64,000 nt of DNA from Lutimaribacter degradans (GCF_023703375.1 NZ_JAMQGO010000002.1:248001-312000), one strand, 5' to 3'; counted from the stretch's first letter, positions 9,063-18,337 are shown. Notes: a model not told the origin generated them from the letters alone. Translations and numbers: made by a program.

Positions 9063-9815
9063 TCAACCCTTGTTGACCATGTGCGACGCGGTGGGCCGCC
9101 CAGCCGCGACCCGTTCGGCTTCAAGCCTTTCGATGGTAGCGTCGATGGGGCGGCGGTCCATCATGCCATGGGGGTTTTCACGCGTCGGCATGGTTTCGGC
9201 CAAGTGCAGGAACCGTTCCTGCGCCACAGCGTAAAGACGGCGCAACTCCTCCAGCGGGTCGGCATGGTCATCGGCGCGGATATCGAGCCAAGCGTAATCC
9301 TGATCGCGACAGACCACCAGGCAGGCGGATTGCTTGCCGCGCTTGTCGCCGCCCGCATCTTCGCCAGCCTGCATCGCGACAAGCAGCCGTTCGATCAGCG
9401 GCCTGTCCATGGCCGCCTGGTAGGTGGCCAGCGTATCGTCGATAACCGCGGGGCCTTCCAGCATGTTGCCCGCCACCGATACACCATCGGCCACGCAATG
9501 CCCGCACCAGTCAACGCAGTCATCCCCGGTAAAGGCAGCGTTTCGCCCCTGGGCGTCGACCAGGTGGAATTGGCGGTTGGCATGCCCGTTGTCCCGGTCA
9601 CGCAGGATCGGCACGATCGCATCCGGCGGGGCGCCGGCCTCCAACAGGCGCAAGGCATCCGGCCCAAATGTCGGGTTTACGAAGGCTTGTGTGGCAATCG
9701 CGCCGACCCGCCCTTTCAGAAACGGCACCGACCCGCCGACAGCAAAGAACCGGCTGGCAACGGCGATGCCCAGATGGCCGGTGGCGGGGTCACGTGCAAC
9801 GATGGAATATGTCAT
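9063..9815 (-). CDS. DUF1028 domain-containing protein
   Basis: A 250-residue protein of the DUF1028 family, recognised by its strongly conserved N-terminus (TYSIVARDPATGHLGIAVAS, then GSVPFLKGRVGAIATQAFVN). Family members have an Ntn-hydrolase-like look, but the function is not firmly established. No signal peptide is seen. It begins three bases after the stop of a gamma-glutamyltransferase-like gene on the same strand, so the two are co-transcribed and probably act on the same compound. Family-level call is secure; role is not known. Confidence 0.88.
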   Translation of the reverse strand: MTYSIVARDPATGHLGIAVASRFFAVGGSVPFLKGRVGAIATQAFVNPTFGPDALRLLEAGAPPDAIVPILRDRDNGHANRQFHLVDAQGRNAAFTGDDCVDWCGHCVADGVSVAGNMLEGPAVIDDTLATYQAAMDRPLIERLLVAMQAGEDAGGDKRGKQSACLVVCRDQDYAWLDIRADDHADPLEELRRLYAVAQERFLHLAETMPTRENPHGMMDRRPIDATIERLEAERVAAGRPTASHMVNKG

Positions 9816-9818
9816 GCC

Positions 9819-11606
9819 TCAACGTCCTACAGCATAAGCCTGCATAAGGCGCGGGGTGGCCGCTGCGCGCAACAGGCCATCGGGGTCGCGCCCTGCGGCG
9901 GTCAGGCGCCCCACGGTCCAGGGGTCTGCCTCGGTCACAAGGTGGCCGCGCGCGCGAAGATCGTTCAGCACGTCGGCGCCAAAACTTTTCTCGGCCATGA
10001 TCATCCCCGGCTGGCGCGAGCGCGGGTAGAAGCTGGACGGAAAATGCGACGAATGGAACAGCGGCGCGTCGATCGCCTCTTGCAGGTTCATCTTGTGATG
10101 GACGTAGCGCAGGAAGAACACCAACTGCCACTGGTCCTGCTGGTCGCCTCCCGGCGTGCCGAATACAAGTTGCGGCACCCCGTCTTTCATCGCAAGCGAC
10201 GGCGTCAGCGTGGTGCGTGGCCGCTTGCCCGGCTCAAGCGATGTGGGCAGCCCCTGCTCCAGCCAGAACATCTGCGCACGGCTATTCAGGCAGAAGCCCA
10301 GCCCCGGAATGGTGGGCGACGATTGCAACCACCCGCCCGAAGGTGTCACCGACACCATGTTGCCGTCGCTGTCGATCACGTCGACATGGACGGTGTCGCC
10401 CTTCTTTTCCGACAGGTGCGCCATCGTCGGTTCGTAAACCGCCTCGTCCGTGCGGCTGAAGGCGCCCAGCATGGCCATCGTTTTCTCGGCCTGATCGTCA
10501 AATCCGGGCACGCTGCCCGGACGCAGTTCCATGCTGGCACTGGTGCCGATCAACTGGCGACGCGCGTCGGCATAGCCGTCGGACAACAGAACGTCCAAGG
10601 GCACATTGGTGAACTCGGGGTCCCCATAATATACCTCCCGATCCGCATAGGCGAGCTTCTTGGCCTCGACGACATGATGGATGAAATCCGCGCCATTCGG
10701 GTCCATCGCACCCATGTCGACCCCCTTGAGCAACGACAATGCCTGCAACAGCACCGGGCCTTGCGTCCATGGCCCGCATTTCGCCACCGTCCATCCATGG
10801 TAGTCATAGGTCAACGGGTCTTCGACATGGGCAGCATAACCGGCCAGGTCATCGGCCGTCAGCACGGCCCTGTGCCTTGCGCCCGAGGCATCCATGACCT
10901 CGGCCTTGGCAAGGAAATTCGCGATTTCCTCGGCCACGAACCCACGATAGAAGGCATCGCGCGCGGCGTCTATCTGCGCCTCGCGGCCCTGTTTTGCCTC
11001 GGCTTCGGCGAGGATACGCCTCCACGTTGCCGCCAACGCGGGATTGGTGACATTGGCCCACGGGTCCGGCGCGACACCGCCCGGCAGCCACGTATCATGC
11101 GAGCTTGGCCATTCATCGCGAAAGAAATCGCCCAGGCCGGCAATCGTCGCGGCCACGCGCGGCAGAACCGGGTGGCCTTTCTCGGCATAGAAAATCGCAG
11201 GCTCCAGCACATCGCGCAGAGACAGCCGACCGTAATCGCGCAGCATCAGCATCCAGCCATCCCACGCGCCGGGAATGACGGTGGCCAGCAACCCGTCGCC
11301 GGGAATGACATCCAGCCCTTCGGCCTTGTAATGATCAATCGTGGCTCCGGCGGGCGCCGGGCCTTGGGCGCAGATCACCTCGACCTTGCCCTTGGCCTTT
11401 GAATAGATGATCGCCGGCAGATCGCCCCCCGGCCCGTTCAGATGCGGCTCAAGCACCTGCAAGACAAGCCCCGTGGCCACCGCGGCATCAAAGGCATTAC
11501 CGCCCTGTTCAAGGATTTTCATCCCCACGGCAGATGCAATCCAATGGGTCGAGGTGACAACCCCGAACCGGCCCAGAACCTCGGGGCGCGTAGTAAAGGC
11601 AGACAT
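9819..11606 (-). CDS. Gamma-glutamyltransferase family protein (first copy)
   Basis: A 595-residue Ntn-hydrolase of the gamma-glutamyltranspeptidase family, expected to hydrolyse or transfer gamma-glutamyl groups after self-cleavage. The N-terminal segment VVTSTHWIASAVGMKIL and GGNAFDAAVATGLVLQVLEP is typical, and the predicted small-subunit start is the Thr of GDTVHVDVIDSDGNMVSVT. The usual TTH is replaced by GDTVH, so the nucleophile assignment is inferred from alignment. No clear signal peptide, so a cytosolic form is likely. The start at 11606 has a strong GGAGGAA ribosome site; an upstream in-frame start at 11627 does not. Confidence 0.88.
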   Translation of the reverse strand: MSAFTTRPEVLGRFGVVTSTHWIASAVGMKILEQGGNAFDAAVATGLVLQVLEPHLNGPGGDLPAIIYSKAKGKVEVICAQGPAPAGATIDHYKAEGLDVIPGDGLLATVIPGAWDGWMLMLRDYGRLSLRDVLEPAIFYAEKGHPVLPRVAATIAGLGDFFRDEWPSSHDTWLPGGVAPDPWANVTNPALAATWRRILAEAEAKQGREAQIDAARDAFYRGFVAEEIANFLAKAEVMDASGARHRAVLTADDLAGYAAHVEDPLTYDYHGWTVAKCGPWTQGPVLLQALSLLKGVDMGAMDPNGADFIHHVVEAKKLAYADREVYYGDPEFTNVPLDVLLSDGYADARRQLIGTSASMELRPGSVPGFDDQAEKTMAMLGAFSRTDEAVYEPTMAHLSEKKGDTVHVDVIDSDGNMVSVTPSGGWLQSSPTIPGLGFCLNSRAQMFWLEQGLPTSLEPGKRPRTTLTPSLAMKDGVPQLVFGTPGGDQQDQWQLVFFLRYVHHKMNLQEAIDAPLFHSSHFPSSFYPRSRQPGMIMAEKSFGADVLNDLRARGHLVTEADPWTVGRLTAAGRDPDGLLRAAATPRLMQAYAVGR

Positions 11607-11657
11607 CCAATTCCTCCGGTTGGTCAACTTTCGCGCGGGCGAGGCGCACGCAAGGGA

Positions 11658-11830
11658 TCATGATGCGTCATCGAGCGCCTCCAGCGACGCCAGGCGCAAA
11701 ATGCCTGCGTACCGCGACACGAGATGCGCCCGCATCGCCGCACCGGATCATGGTCGGCAATGGGATCCACCAGTTCGCGGTGCTGGCGCTCCAACGCGAG
11801 AGGCAAGTTGTCGCAATAGCGATCAGCCAT
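11658..11830 (-). pseudogene. C-terminal remnant of a GntR/FCD-family regulator, frameshifted
   Basis: On the minus strand one frame reads LALERQHRELVDPIADHDPV and then, after a frameshift near 11725-11735, a second frame continues RAHLVSRYAGILRLASLEA to a stop at 11658. Joined, these give the last two or three helices of an FCD ligand-binding domain (H-x-x-LVDAIADHD and AMRAHL patterns). The N-terminal helix-turn-helix part is missing. It lies directly upstream of the gamma-glutamyltransferase/DUF1028 operon, so it is probably the decayed regulator of that operon. A sequencing error could explain the frameshift but not the missing N-terminus. Confidence 0.55.
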
Positions 11831-11842
11831 ACCGCACCCATT

Positions 11843-12099
11843 GGAACCAATTTGTCATGGGTCCAACCATTCGTAAAATTGGTCGCAAGGCAAGGACAAC
11901 TTGCGCAGCCAAGATGAAGGGCCCCAGGAATTCCAACGCCGCGGGCAGCGAAACAGTCGTCGCTGCCAAAACGCTACCATCGCCTCATTGTTGGCGCGCG
12001 GGGTGTTTGGGTTGGTTCGCCCCCGTCCAGCAACTTCCCGGTGCAAGGGCTACCTGGCGTTGCCATGTCCGGGGCCAATTCTGCATCGGGCCAACAATT
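11843..12099. repeat. Two imperfect 29-base direct repeats
   Basis: The 29 bases at 11843-11871 and at 12071-12099 match at 21 positions, sharing CCAATT, CAT, GG, CCAAC and ATT blocks in register. The first copy overlaps the perfect palindrome TTGGAACCAA (11841-11850). They may be operator copies left from the decayed GntR regulator. Confidence 0.35.
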
Positions 12100-12226
12100 T
12101 TCGCCGCCGCCCGAAACGTGGGCACGACGCTTGGCAAGCATTTGCGCTTTCCTGGTATGCGGCGCCAATTCGCGCCATACTCCCTTTTTCAAAGCCGCAC
12201 GGCTAAGACGGCACTCAGGCACCTTT

Positions 12227-13291
12227 CTACGCGCCCCAGCGGGCGGCCATCCGCGCGGTCAGCGCGATGATCGGGCTGGAAAACGGCAGGATGATAAAGA
12301 TACGCACAACGTGAAAGGCCGTGACGACCGCCAGGCCATCCTCAAGTATTTTCGCGGTCAGCGCCATTTCCGTCACGCTGCCCGGTGCGGTCGACAGCAG
12401 CATGACCTGCCAAGTCTCGTCGGTGATCCACGTCAGGCCAACGCCCATCGCGCCACACAGGAAGATCAGCAGGAAAGAGGCCAGGACAGCCCCCGGAATG
12501 AACCCGCGCGCGCGGCGCAGCAGCTCTCGGTCGAAAACACCGCCCAGCCAGACCCCAAGGAAGACCTGGGCCAGCACCAAAAGCGGATAGGGATAGGCGG
12601 TGATCGGCAGGCTCAGCGCGGCCGCCAGCGCCGCCCCGCCCAACGACCCCACGAAAAACGGGTTGGCAAGGCGAACCGCCCGGGCGGCCAAGGCGCCGGC
12701 AACGCCCGTGACGGCCAGCAACGCCGCGCCCGAAACCGTCCACTCCATCCGGCTCAGGGCGGCGACCGGGTCCTTGACCGTGCCGTCAAGCGCAACGATC
12801 GCGGGCGGGATCAGGATCACCAGCAACATGATCCGCAAGGTCTGGGCAAAGACGACAGGGCCGGGAAGCACGTTGTGCCGCACGGCAAGCGTGGCACTTT
12901 CAACCGGGCCCATGGGGATCGAGGCCAGAAGTGCCGAGATGAAATCAATGTGCGACACCCGCACCAGGAAGACCGCCACGACAAAGCCAAGGCCGATGGT
13001 CAGGATAGCCGCACCGATCATGGGGATCAGAAGCGAGCCCATCGCGCCGACCGCCTCGGGGGTGAAAGACAACCCCACGGACGTGGCCACCAGGATCTGG
13101 CCGATCTGACGGGTCTGCCCTGGCACCGGCAGAGGACGGTCCGCCAGGCGCACGGTCGAGGCGAAAACGATCGCCCCGATCATCCAGGGCAGCGGAAAGC
13201 GCATCCAATGCGCCACAAGCCCGAACAAAAGCGCCCCGACATATATCGCCACCAGCACGACAACCCGGCGAAGTATGCCTGACCAGGTCAT
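12227..13291 (-). CDS. AbrB family membrane protein (putative transporter)
   Basis: A 354-residue polytopic inner-membrane protein of the family annotated AbrB/ammonia-monooxygenase-related; despite that name, no enzymatic role is shown. It has a duplicated module of hydrophobic segments, with the characteristic LPWMIGAIVFAS and GQILVATSVGLSFTPEA motifs in the first half and PYPLLVLAQVFLGVWLGG and LSTAPGSVTEMALTAKIL in the second. It sits on the same strand between two gamma-glutamyltransferase-like loci, 78 bases after an M20 peptidase gene, so it may move a product or substrate of these enzymes. Substrate unknown. Confidence 0.82.
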   Translation of the reverse strand: MTWSGILRRVVVLVAIYVGALLFGLVAHWMRFPLPWMIGAIVFASTVRLADRPLPVPGQTRQIGQILVATSVGLSFTPEAVGAMGSLLIPMIGAAILTIGLGFVVAVFLVRVSHIDFISALLASIPMGPVESATLAVRHNVLPGPVVFAQTLRIMLLVILIPPAIVALDGTVKDPVAALSRMEWTVSGAALLAVTGVAGALAARAVRLANPFFVGSLGGAALAAALSLPITAYPYPLLVLAQVFLGVWLGGVFDRELLRRARGFIPGAVLASFLLIFLCGAMGVGLTWITDETWQVMLLSTAPGSVTEMALTAKILEDGLAVVTAFHVVRIFIILPFSSPIIALTARMAARWGA

Positions 13292-13369
13292 GACGCAAAG
13301 GCCCGGGCTGGTGTTCGGCGCGGCGACAGCCTGCGCCGCCTTGGCTGAGCTGTCTCTCGTCCCATTGGC

Positions 13370-14755
13370 TCAATCCGGGCTTTTGCCGTCGCCGATATCC
13401 CAGAACACGCCGGCCATCAGCCGCAACGCGTCGCGGCATACGGGTTTGAGCACATGCTCATCCGGGGCGTGCTGCGAACATCCTCGGTAGGAATGAGGCA
13501 CCCAGACGGTAGGCACACCCAGGATTTCGGCAAAGGCATCATTGGGCAGCGAGCCCGCCAGGTTGGGCAGGACATGCGGCGGCTGCCCCGAGGTTTCCTC
13601 GAGCGAGGCGGCCACGAACTTGACCCACGGATGATCGGGGTCAAGCCGCGTGGCGCGGAAAAAGCCGCGGTCATGCGGCACGATCTGTACCGCCTCGAAC
13701 CCGTGCGCATCCAGGTGGCGGCGCAGCGCGGGCAGGATGTCTTCGGGGTCGGTGCCAACCACGTAACGCAGCTGGCAAGTGGCACGCGCATGGGCGGATA
13801 TGGCATTGACCGGGGCCTCGGGCACGCCGCTTTTCATCGCTAGAACCGCGAAACTGTTCCAACCATAGGCGCGTTCGGCCGGGGTCAGGCCTTCTTCGCC
13901 CCAGTCAGGGTCGATGGCAGGGCCGTCACCGCCCTCGATCGGCAGGCCGCGCAAGGCCGCGCGCACCGCGTCGGTCAGGCTGTCGGGCCGCCACTCCGGG
14001 ATGCGGATCTGGCCACGCTTGTCGGTGATGGTGGACAGCGCCTGCGCCAAGATCATCGCCGGATCGGCCAGAAGCCCGCCCCAATTGCCCGAATGATGCG
14101 CGCCCTCGCGCAGGTCAACCACCAGGTCGAAACTGACACCCCCGCGTGATCCCATGAACATCGTGGGCGTTTCCGGTTGCAGGCGCGGCCCGTCCGAGGC
14201 GATGAGCACATCGGCGCGCAGCGCCTCCTTGTTTTGCTCGAAAAAGGCGTGCAGGCCGGGCGATCCGGTTTCCTCGCCGGTTTCGATCACCACCCGGCAG
14301 TTGAAGCCCAGCTTGCCGCGCGTCTGCAATACCGCCTCAAGCCCGGCAAGGTTGATCAGGTGCTGGCCCTTGTTGTCGGCGCTGCCGCGCCCATACAGGC
14401 GGTCGCCCTCTTCGGTCAGGCGGAACGGATGCAACCCCTCGCGCCATTGATCAGTTTGCGCGCGAATGACATCGCCATGTCCATAGGTCAGCACCGTGGG
14501 CAGTTCGTCGCCCTCGTGCCGCTCGGCCGTCAGGATCGGGCCCGCCCCCGGTTCGGGGTTGTCATGGAGCCGCGTTTCAAACCCGAGGGCCGACAGCCGC
14601 GGGATCATCGCCTGCGTCAGGTAGCGCGCCAGCTCCGGCGCCTGCTCGGGGTTCTGACTTTCGGTCTCAAAGGCCACCAGATCGGCAAGATCGGCCTGGA
14701 ACCGCCCGTCGTCGAAATAGGCGGAAATGCTGTCAATCGCGCTTTGTCGTGTCAT
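13370..14755 (-). CDS. M20 family metallopeptidase
   Basis: Cytosolic zinc aminoacylase/dipeptidase-type enzyme of 461 residues. The di-zinc site is intact: His in TYGHGDV, bridging Asp in GRGSADNKGQ, the Glu pair in ETGEETGSPG, Asp in IASDGP and the C-terminal His in HSYRGCSQHAPDE. A dimerisation (lid) domain lies between, starting near GSRGGVSFDL. The start ATG overlaps the stop of the second gamma-glutamyltransferase-like gene by four bases, at the end of an operon encoding a peptide-type ABC importer. It therefore probably splits a dipeptide or N-acyl amino acid released by that enzyme. Confidence 0.9.
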   Translation of the reverse strand: MTRQSAIDSISAYFDDGRFQADLADLVAFETESQNPEQAPELARYLTQAMIPRLSALGFETRLHDNPEPGAGPILTAERHEGDELPTVLTYGHGDVIRAQTDQWREGLHPFRLTEEGDRLYGRGSADNKGQHLINLAGLEAVLQTRGKLGFNCRVVIETGEETGSPGLHAFFEQNKEALRADVLIASDGPRLQPETPTMFMGSRGGVSFDLVVDLREGAHHSGNWGGLLADPAMILAQALSTITDKRGQIRIPEWRPDSLTDAVRAALRGLPIEGGDGPAIDPDWGEEGLTPAERAYGWNSFAVLAMKSGVPEAPVNAISAHARATCQLRYVVGTDPEDILPALRRHLDAHGFEAVQIVPHDRGFFRATRLDPDHPWVKFVAASLEETSGQPPHVLPNLAGSLPNDAFAEILGVPTVWVPHSYRGCSQHAPDEHVLKPVCRDALRLMAGVFWDIGDGKSPD

Positions 14756-16335
14756 TTTGAACCTGTCGAAGTTTCGGAAACGGCATCGCCCCAGGGCGAC
14801 ATTATCTCGGTGCAGCCGCTATTGGCCGCGCCTTTGCGCATCACCCCGGCAGGGCAGGCAAAGGCATAGGGAAACGGGCTGCGCCGCGTGGTATGCACCG
14901 GGTAATGGGCCTGAAGCGCCGAAATCACCTCGGGCGGCAGGGTTTCATCCGCGACAACAGCCTTGCCGCCCGACACGTCGATGCGCGGATGATGAAAGGC
15001 CGCACCGACATCCATGCCGAAATCGGCAACGAAAGAAGCCATCTGCACCATTGCCGAAACGATCTTGCGCCCACCCGAGGCACCAAAGGCAAAGCGCGTG
15101 TCGCCGGTCTCACCCAGGACAGGGCAGACGTTCATCAGGCAGCGCTTGCCCGGCGCCAGCGAATTGGGCCGCCCCTGCACCGGGTCGAACCACATGATAC
15201 CGTTGTTCATCAGAAACCCGGTCGAGGGCGACACGACCCGCGCGCCAAAGATCGACAGCAGGGTCTGTGTCTGCGCGACCATGTTGCCGTGCCGATCCAC
15301 GACGGAAAAATGCGTGGTGCAACCCGTGTGCGTTTCGGTTTCGCCGGTGTCACCCATGCGGCCCAGCCTGTCGGCATAGGCGCGGGTCAGCCCGTCGGCA
15401 TAGGCGCTGAAGGCCCCCGCATCGGGTGCGTCGCCCAGGGCGCTGCTCTCGACCACGGCCAGCGCGTCGCGAAAGGTTGGCCCGGCGGTCAGGCCCGGCA
15501 CCACGTGGAAACGCGCATCGCGGTAATCGAAGCTCAGGGGATCGCTGAATTGCGCCCGGTAGGCGCGCAGATCCTCGTGGCTCAGGCTGCCGCCCTTGGC
15601 CTGGATATCCGCGGCCATCGCCGCCCCCAGATCACCGTCATAAAGCGCGCGCGCGCCGTGGCGGGCGATCTGCTCAAGGCTGTCTGCCATGCGGCGCTGA
15701 TCAAGCCGCTTTTCGGCCAGCGCGGTCCAGCCGCTGATCGTGGGCCACTGCCCGTCTTCCAAAAACATCGCCGCCGCATCGGCATCCTTGGCCAGCGCGC
15801 GGGTGGTCGAGGCGATGATCAGCGCGGCATACCAGTCTACCAACAGCCCCTCGCGGGCGCAGGCGATGGCGGGTGACAGCAGGTCGGCCCAGGGCATCCG
15901 GCCGTAGCGCGCGTGCAACTGGCCCATGCCGTCAACGACACCGGGCACGGCCACGGCCGTGGCGCCTTGCACGTTGCGGTCATCCACCACCTTTTCCCAT
16001 GGGAAAAGGTCGCCCGCCACGCCCTTGCCGGTTAGCGGATAGTCCGCAGGGTCCAGGCCCGCAGGTGCGCGCATGCCATAGTTCAGCGCCTGCGCGGTGC
16101 CGCTGTCGGCCCGCCACAGCATCAGCGCCCCACCCCCGGCCGGGCCGCTCATCCACGGCTCAAGCACACCGATGGCGAAAGAGGTGGCAATCGCCGCGTC
16201 CACCGCATCGCCCCCGGCGGCCAGAACCTCGGCCCCGGCCTGCGCCGCAAGGCGGTGCTGCGCGGCCACGACACCATGTTCGGTTTCGATGACGGTTTTG
16301 CGGGTTTGCGCGGTGCGCGACAGGTTCACGGACAT
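14752..16335 (-). CDS. Gamma-glutamyltransferase family protein (second copy)
   Basis: A 527-residue Ntn-hydrolase. The N-terminal GVVAAQHRLAAQAGAEVLAA and GGDAVDAAIATSFAIGVLEP are family signatures. The autocleavage/nucleophile site is the canonical second Thr of CTTHFSVVDRHGNMVAQTQT, unlike the first copy. There is no signal peptide. It starts at 16335, two bases after the upstream ATPase gene; a longer reading frame to 16518 runs inside that ATPase gene and is rejected. Being the fifth or sixth gene of the importer operon, it likely acts on the imported gamma-glutamyl or related compound in the cytosol. Confidence 0.88.
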   Translation of the reverse strand: MSVNLSRTAQTRKTVIETEHGVVAAQHRLAAQAGAEVLAAGGDAVDAAIATSFAIGVLEPWMSGPAGGGALMLWRADSGTAQALNYGMRAPAGLDPADYPLTGKGVAGDLFPWEKVVDDRNVQGATAVAVPGVVDGMGQLHARYGRMPWADLLSPAIACAREGLLVDWYAALIIASTTRALAKDADAAAMFLEDGQWPTISGWTALAEKRLDQRRMADSLEQIARHGARALYDGDLGAAMAADIQAKGGSLSHEDLRAYRAQFSDPLSFDYRDARFHVVPGLTAGPTFRDALAVVESSALGDAPDAGAFSAYADGLTRAYADRLGRMGDTGETETHTGCTTHFSVVDRHGNMVAQTQTLLSIFGARVVSPSTGFLMNNGIMWFDPVQGRPNSLAPGKRCLMNVCPVLGETGDTRFAFGASGGRKIVSAMVQMASFVADFGMDVGAAFHHPRIDVSGGKAVVADETLPPEVISALQAHYPVHTTRRSPFPYAFACPAGVMRKGAANSGCTEIMSPWGDAVSETSTGSK

Positions 16336-16336
16336 C

Positions 16337-17341
16337 TCAGGCAGCCTTGTTGTCGAACATGGGACTTTCCGTATCGTACAGGTGACATTCCACCAAGCCT
16401 TGCGGCGTGGGTACGGGCCGGGGGGCCTTGGCCTTGCAATGGGCCGTGGCCAAGGGACAACGCGGATGGAACTGGCAGCCCGAAGGCGGGTCGATCGGGT
16501 TGGGATAGGCCATACCAAGCTGGGTGTCAGGCACGCCCAAACCCGGTTCGGGCGTCAGAACCGATTTCAAAAGCGCCTGCGTGTAGGGATGGCGCGCATG
16601 GTCGAACAGGCCCGCCACGTCGGCCTCTTCCACGATCCGACCCAGGTACATGACGGCCACGCGCGTCGCCAGATGCTCGACCACGGCCAGGTCGTGGCTG
16701 ATGAAAAGGTAGGTCAAGCCGAATTCGCGGCGCAGATCGCCCAGAAGGTTCAGGATCTGGCTTTGCACCGAAACGTCGAGCGCCGAGGTCGGCTCGTCAC
16801 AGATAACGATCTCGGGCTTCATGATCAGAGCACGCGCTATCGCCACGCGTTGCCGCTGCCCCCCCGACATCTGGCTGGGATAGGTGTTCATCACTCGTGC
16901 GGGCAGGCCTACGATATCAAGGATCTCGCGCACCTGCTTTTCCCAGTCCTGCGGGCCGCCCACACCATGCACGCGCAACGGCAGCGACACGATGTCGAAG
17001 ATGCTCTTGCGTGGATTGAGCGAGGAATAGGGGTCTTGAAAAATGGGCTGGATGCGCCGCGCAAGGCTAAGCCGGTCTTGCGCACCGATCTCTTCCCCAT
17101 CCACCAGGACCTGCCCGTGTGTCGGGGCTTCAAGTCCCAGCAGGATCTTGGCCAGGGTGGACTTGCCGCAGCCGGATTCACCCACGAGACCAAGAACCTC
17201 GCCGCGCGGCAGCGACAGCGACACGTCATTGACAGCGGTCAGGGGACGCGCCTTGCCGAACAGGCCCTGCTTGACCTTGTAGGTCTTGGTGACATTGCGC
17301 AGTTCGAGCACCGGAGAGGATTGCGTGCTTTGCCGGGTCAT
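16337..17341 (-). CDS. Peptide ABC transporter ATP-binding protein (OppF/DppF-like)
   Basis: A 334-residue ATPase with Walker A GESGCGKST at residues 54-62, signature MSGGQRQRVAIARAL, Walker B PEIVICDEPTSALD and H-loop YLFISHDLAVV. The C-terminal oligopeptide-transporter extension (YTQALLKSVL, CQFHPRCPLAT) carries the cysteine-bearing motif of the Opp/Dpp ATPases. It overlaps the upstream DppD-like gene by four bases and forms the heterodimeric motor with it. Confidence 0.93.
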   Translation of the reverse strand: MTRQSTQSSPVLELRNVTKTYKVKQGLFGKARPLTAVNDVSLSLPRGEVLGLVGESGCGKSTLAKILLGLEAPTHGQVLVDGEEIGAQDRLSLARRIQPIFQDPYSSLNPRKSIFDIVSLPLRVHGVGGPQDWEKQVREILDIVGLPARVMNTYPSQMSGGQRQRVAIARALIMKPEIVICDEPTSALDVSVQSQILNLLGDLRREFGLTYLFISHDLAVVEHLATRVAVMYLGRIVEEADVAGLFDHARHPYTQALLKSVLTPEPGLGVPDTQLGMAYPNPIDPPSGCQFHPRCPLATAHCKAKAPRPVPTPQGLVECHLYDTESPMFDNKAA

Positions 17342-18333
17342 GCGGTGGCCTCCTCAGCCTGTCGTTTACCGTCTTCGTGGATACAGCGAAAGGCATGGCC
17401 CGCGCTACCCTGACGGGGGATTTCGCTGCGGCAGGCGGCCTCGGCATAGGGGCAGCGCGTGCGAAAGGCGCAGCCTTCGATGTCGCCCACCAAGGATGGC
17501 ACGATGCCCGGAATGGTGCCAAGCGTGCTGCCGCGTTCCGTCTTGCCCGGCAGCGGAATGCAGCGCAGCAAGCCGCGCGTATAGGGGTGCGAGGGCGTAT
17601 TGAACACATCCGCGGCCGGCCCTGTTTCGACCAGTTCGCCAGCATACATCACCGCCACCTTGTCAGCGACACGGGCAACGACGCCCAGATCATGGGTGAT
17701 CAGGATCATCGCCATGTTCATCTCGCGGCCCAGGTCGTACAGCAGGCGCAGGATCTGCGCCTGGATGGTCACGTCAAGCGCGGTGGTTGGCTCGTCGGCG
17801 ATGATAAGTTCAGGCTCGCACATCAGGGCCATGGCGATCATCACCCTTTGTCGCAACCCGCCCGACAACTGGTGCGGATATTGCGAAAGGCGGCTTTCGG
17901 CGGCGGTGATACCCACCTTTTCCAGCAACTCCACCGCGCGGGCGCGGGCGGCTTCGCGGCCCACGGGCTTGTGAAGCAACAATGCCTCGGTCAGTTGGTC
18001 GCCGATGGTGTAGGCCGGGTTGAGCGATGTCATCGGCTCTTGAAAGATCATCGACATCCGCGCGCCGCGCAGTTTGCGCATGGTGCGCGGGTTGGCGCGG
18101 GTCAGGTCGGTTCCGTCGAAATCCATGCGATCGGCGGTGCGGCGGATGGTCTTGCCCAAAAGGCCCATGACCGCCAGCGAGGTCAGCGATTTACCAGACC
18201 CGCTTTCACCGACGATACACAGGGTTTCGCCCCGGTTCAGGTCAAAGTCGATACCGCGCACCGCGTGCAGGGTGCCGCCCCCGACAGGGATGTCGATGGT
18301 CAGGTTGCGGACGCTCAGCAGGGGTTTTTCCAT
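17338..18333 (-). CDS. Peptide ABC transporter ATP-binding protein (OppD/DppD-like)
   Basis: A 331-residue ATPase. Walker A GESGSGKS is at residues 42-49, signature LSGGLRQRVMIAMAL, Walker B PELIIADEPTTALD, H-loop MILITHDLGVVARV. The C-terminal Opp extension includes HPYTRGLLRCIP and CAFRTRCPYAEAAC. It starts four bases after the stop of the upstream permease gene and overlaps the OppF-like gene by four bases. Confidence 0.93.
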   Translation of the reverse strand: MEKPLLSVRNLTIDIPVGGGTLHAVRGIDFDLNRGETLCIVGESGSGKSLTSLAVMGLLGKTIRRTADRMDFDGTDLTRANPRTMRKLRGARMSMIFQEPMTSLNPAYTIGDQLTEALLLHKPVGREAARARAVELLEKVGITAAESRLSQYPHQLSGGLRQRVMIAMALMCEPELIIADEPTTALDVTIQAQILRLLYDLGREMNMAMILITHDLGVVARVADKVAVMYAGELVETGPAADVFNTPSHPYTRGLLRCIPLPGKTERGSTLGTIPGIVPSLVGDIEGCAFRTRCPYAEAACRSEIPRQGSAGHAFRCIHEDGKRQAEEATA

Positions 18334-18337
18334 TGTC

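Larger units (their letters stand above)
11607..12226. other. Gene-poor stretch with coding debris and a repeated 29-base motif
   Basis: These 620 bases upstream of the first gamma-glutamyltransferase gene hold no intact gene. The part nearest that gene contains the C-terminal remnant of a GntR/FCD regulator (separate entry). At about 11820-11975, minus strand, one frame reads PAALEFLGPFILAAQVVLAL, which resembles the IEFLGPL segment of EamA/RhtA-type exporters and may be a further relic; this is weak. The rest up to the AbrB gene is unassigned. Confidence 0.45.

Noticed and set aside
8997..11402. An 801-codon open frame on the plus strand.
   Set aside because: It runs antisense to the DUF1028 and gamma-glutamyltransferase genes; its protein is rich in His, Arg and Gly with no recognisable domain, as expected from the complement of GC-rich genes.
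12041..13282. A 413-codon plus-strand frame.
   Set aside because: Antisense to the AbrB-family gene; the product is a run of charged residues with no family.
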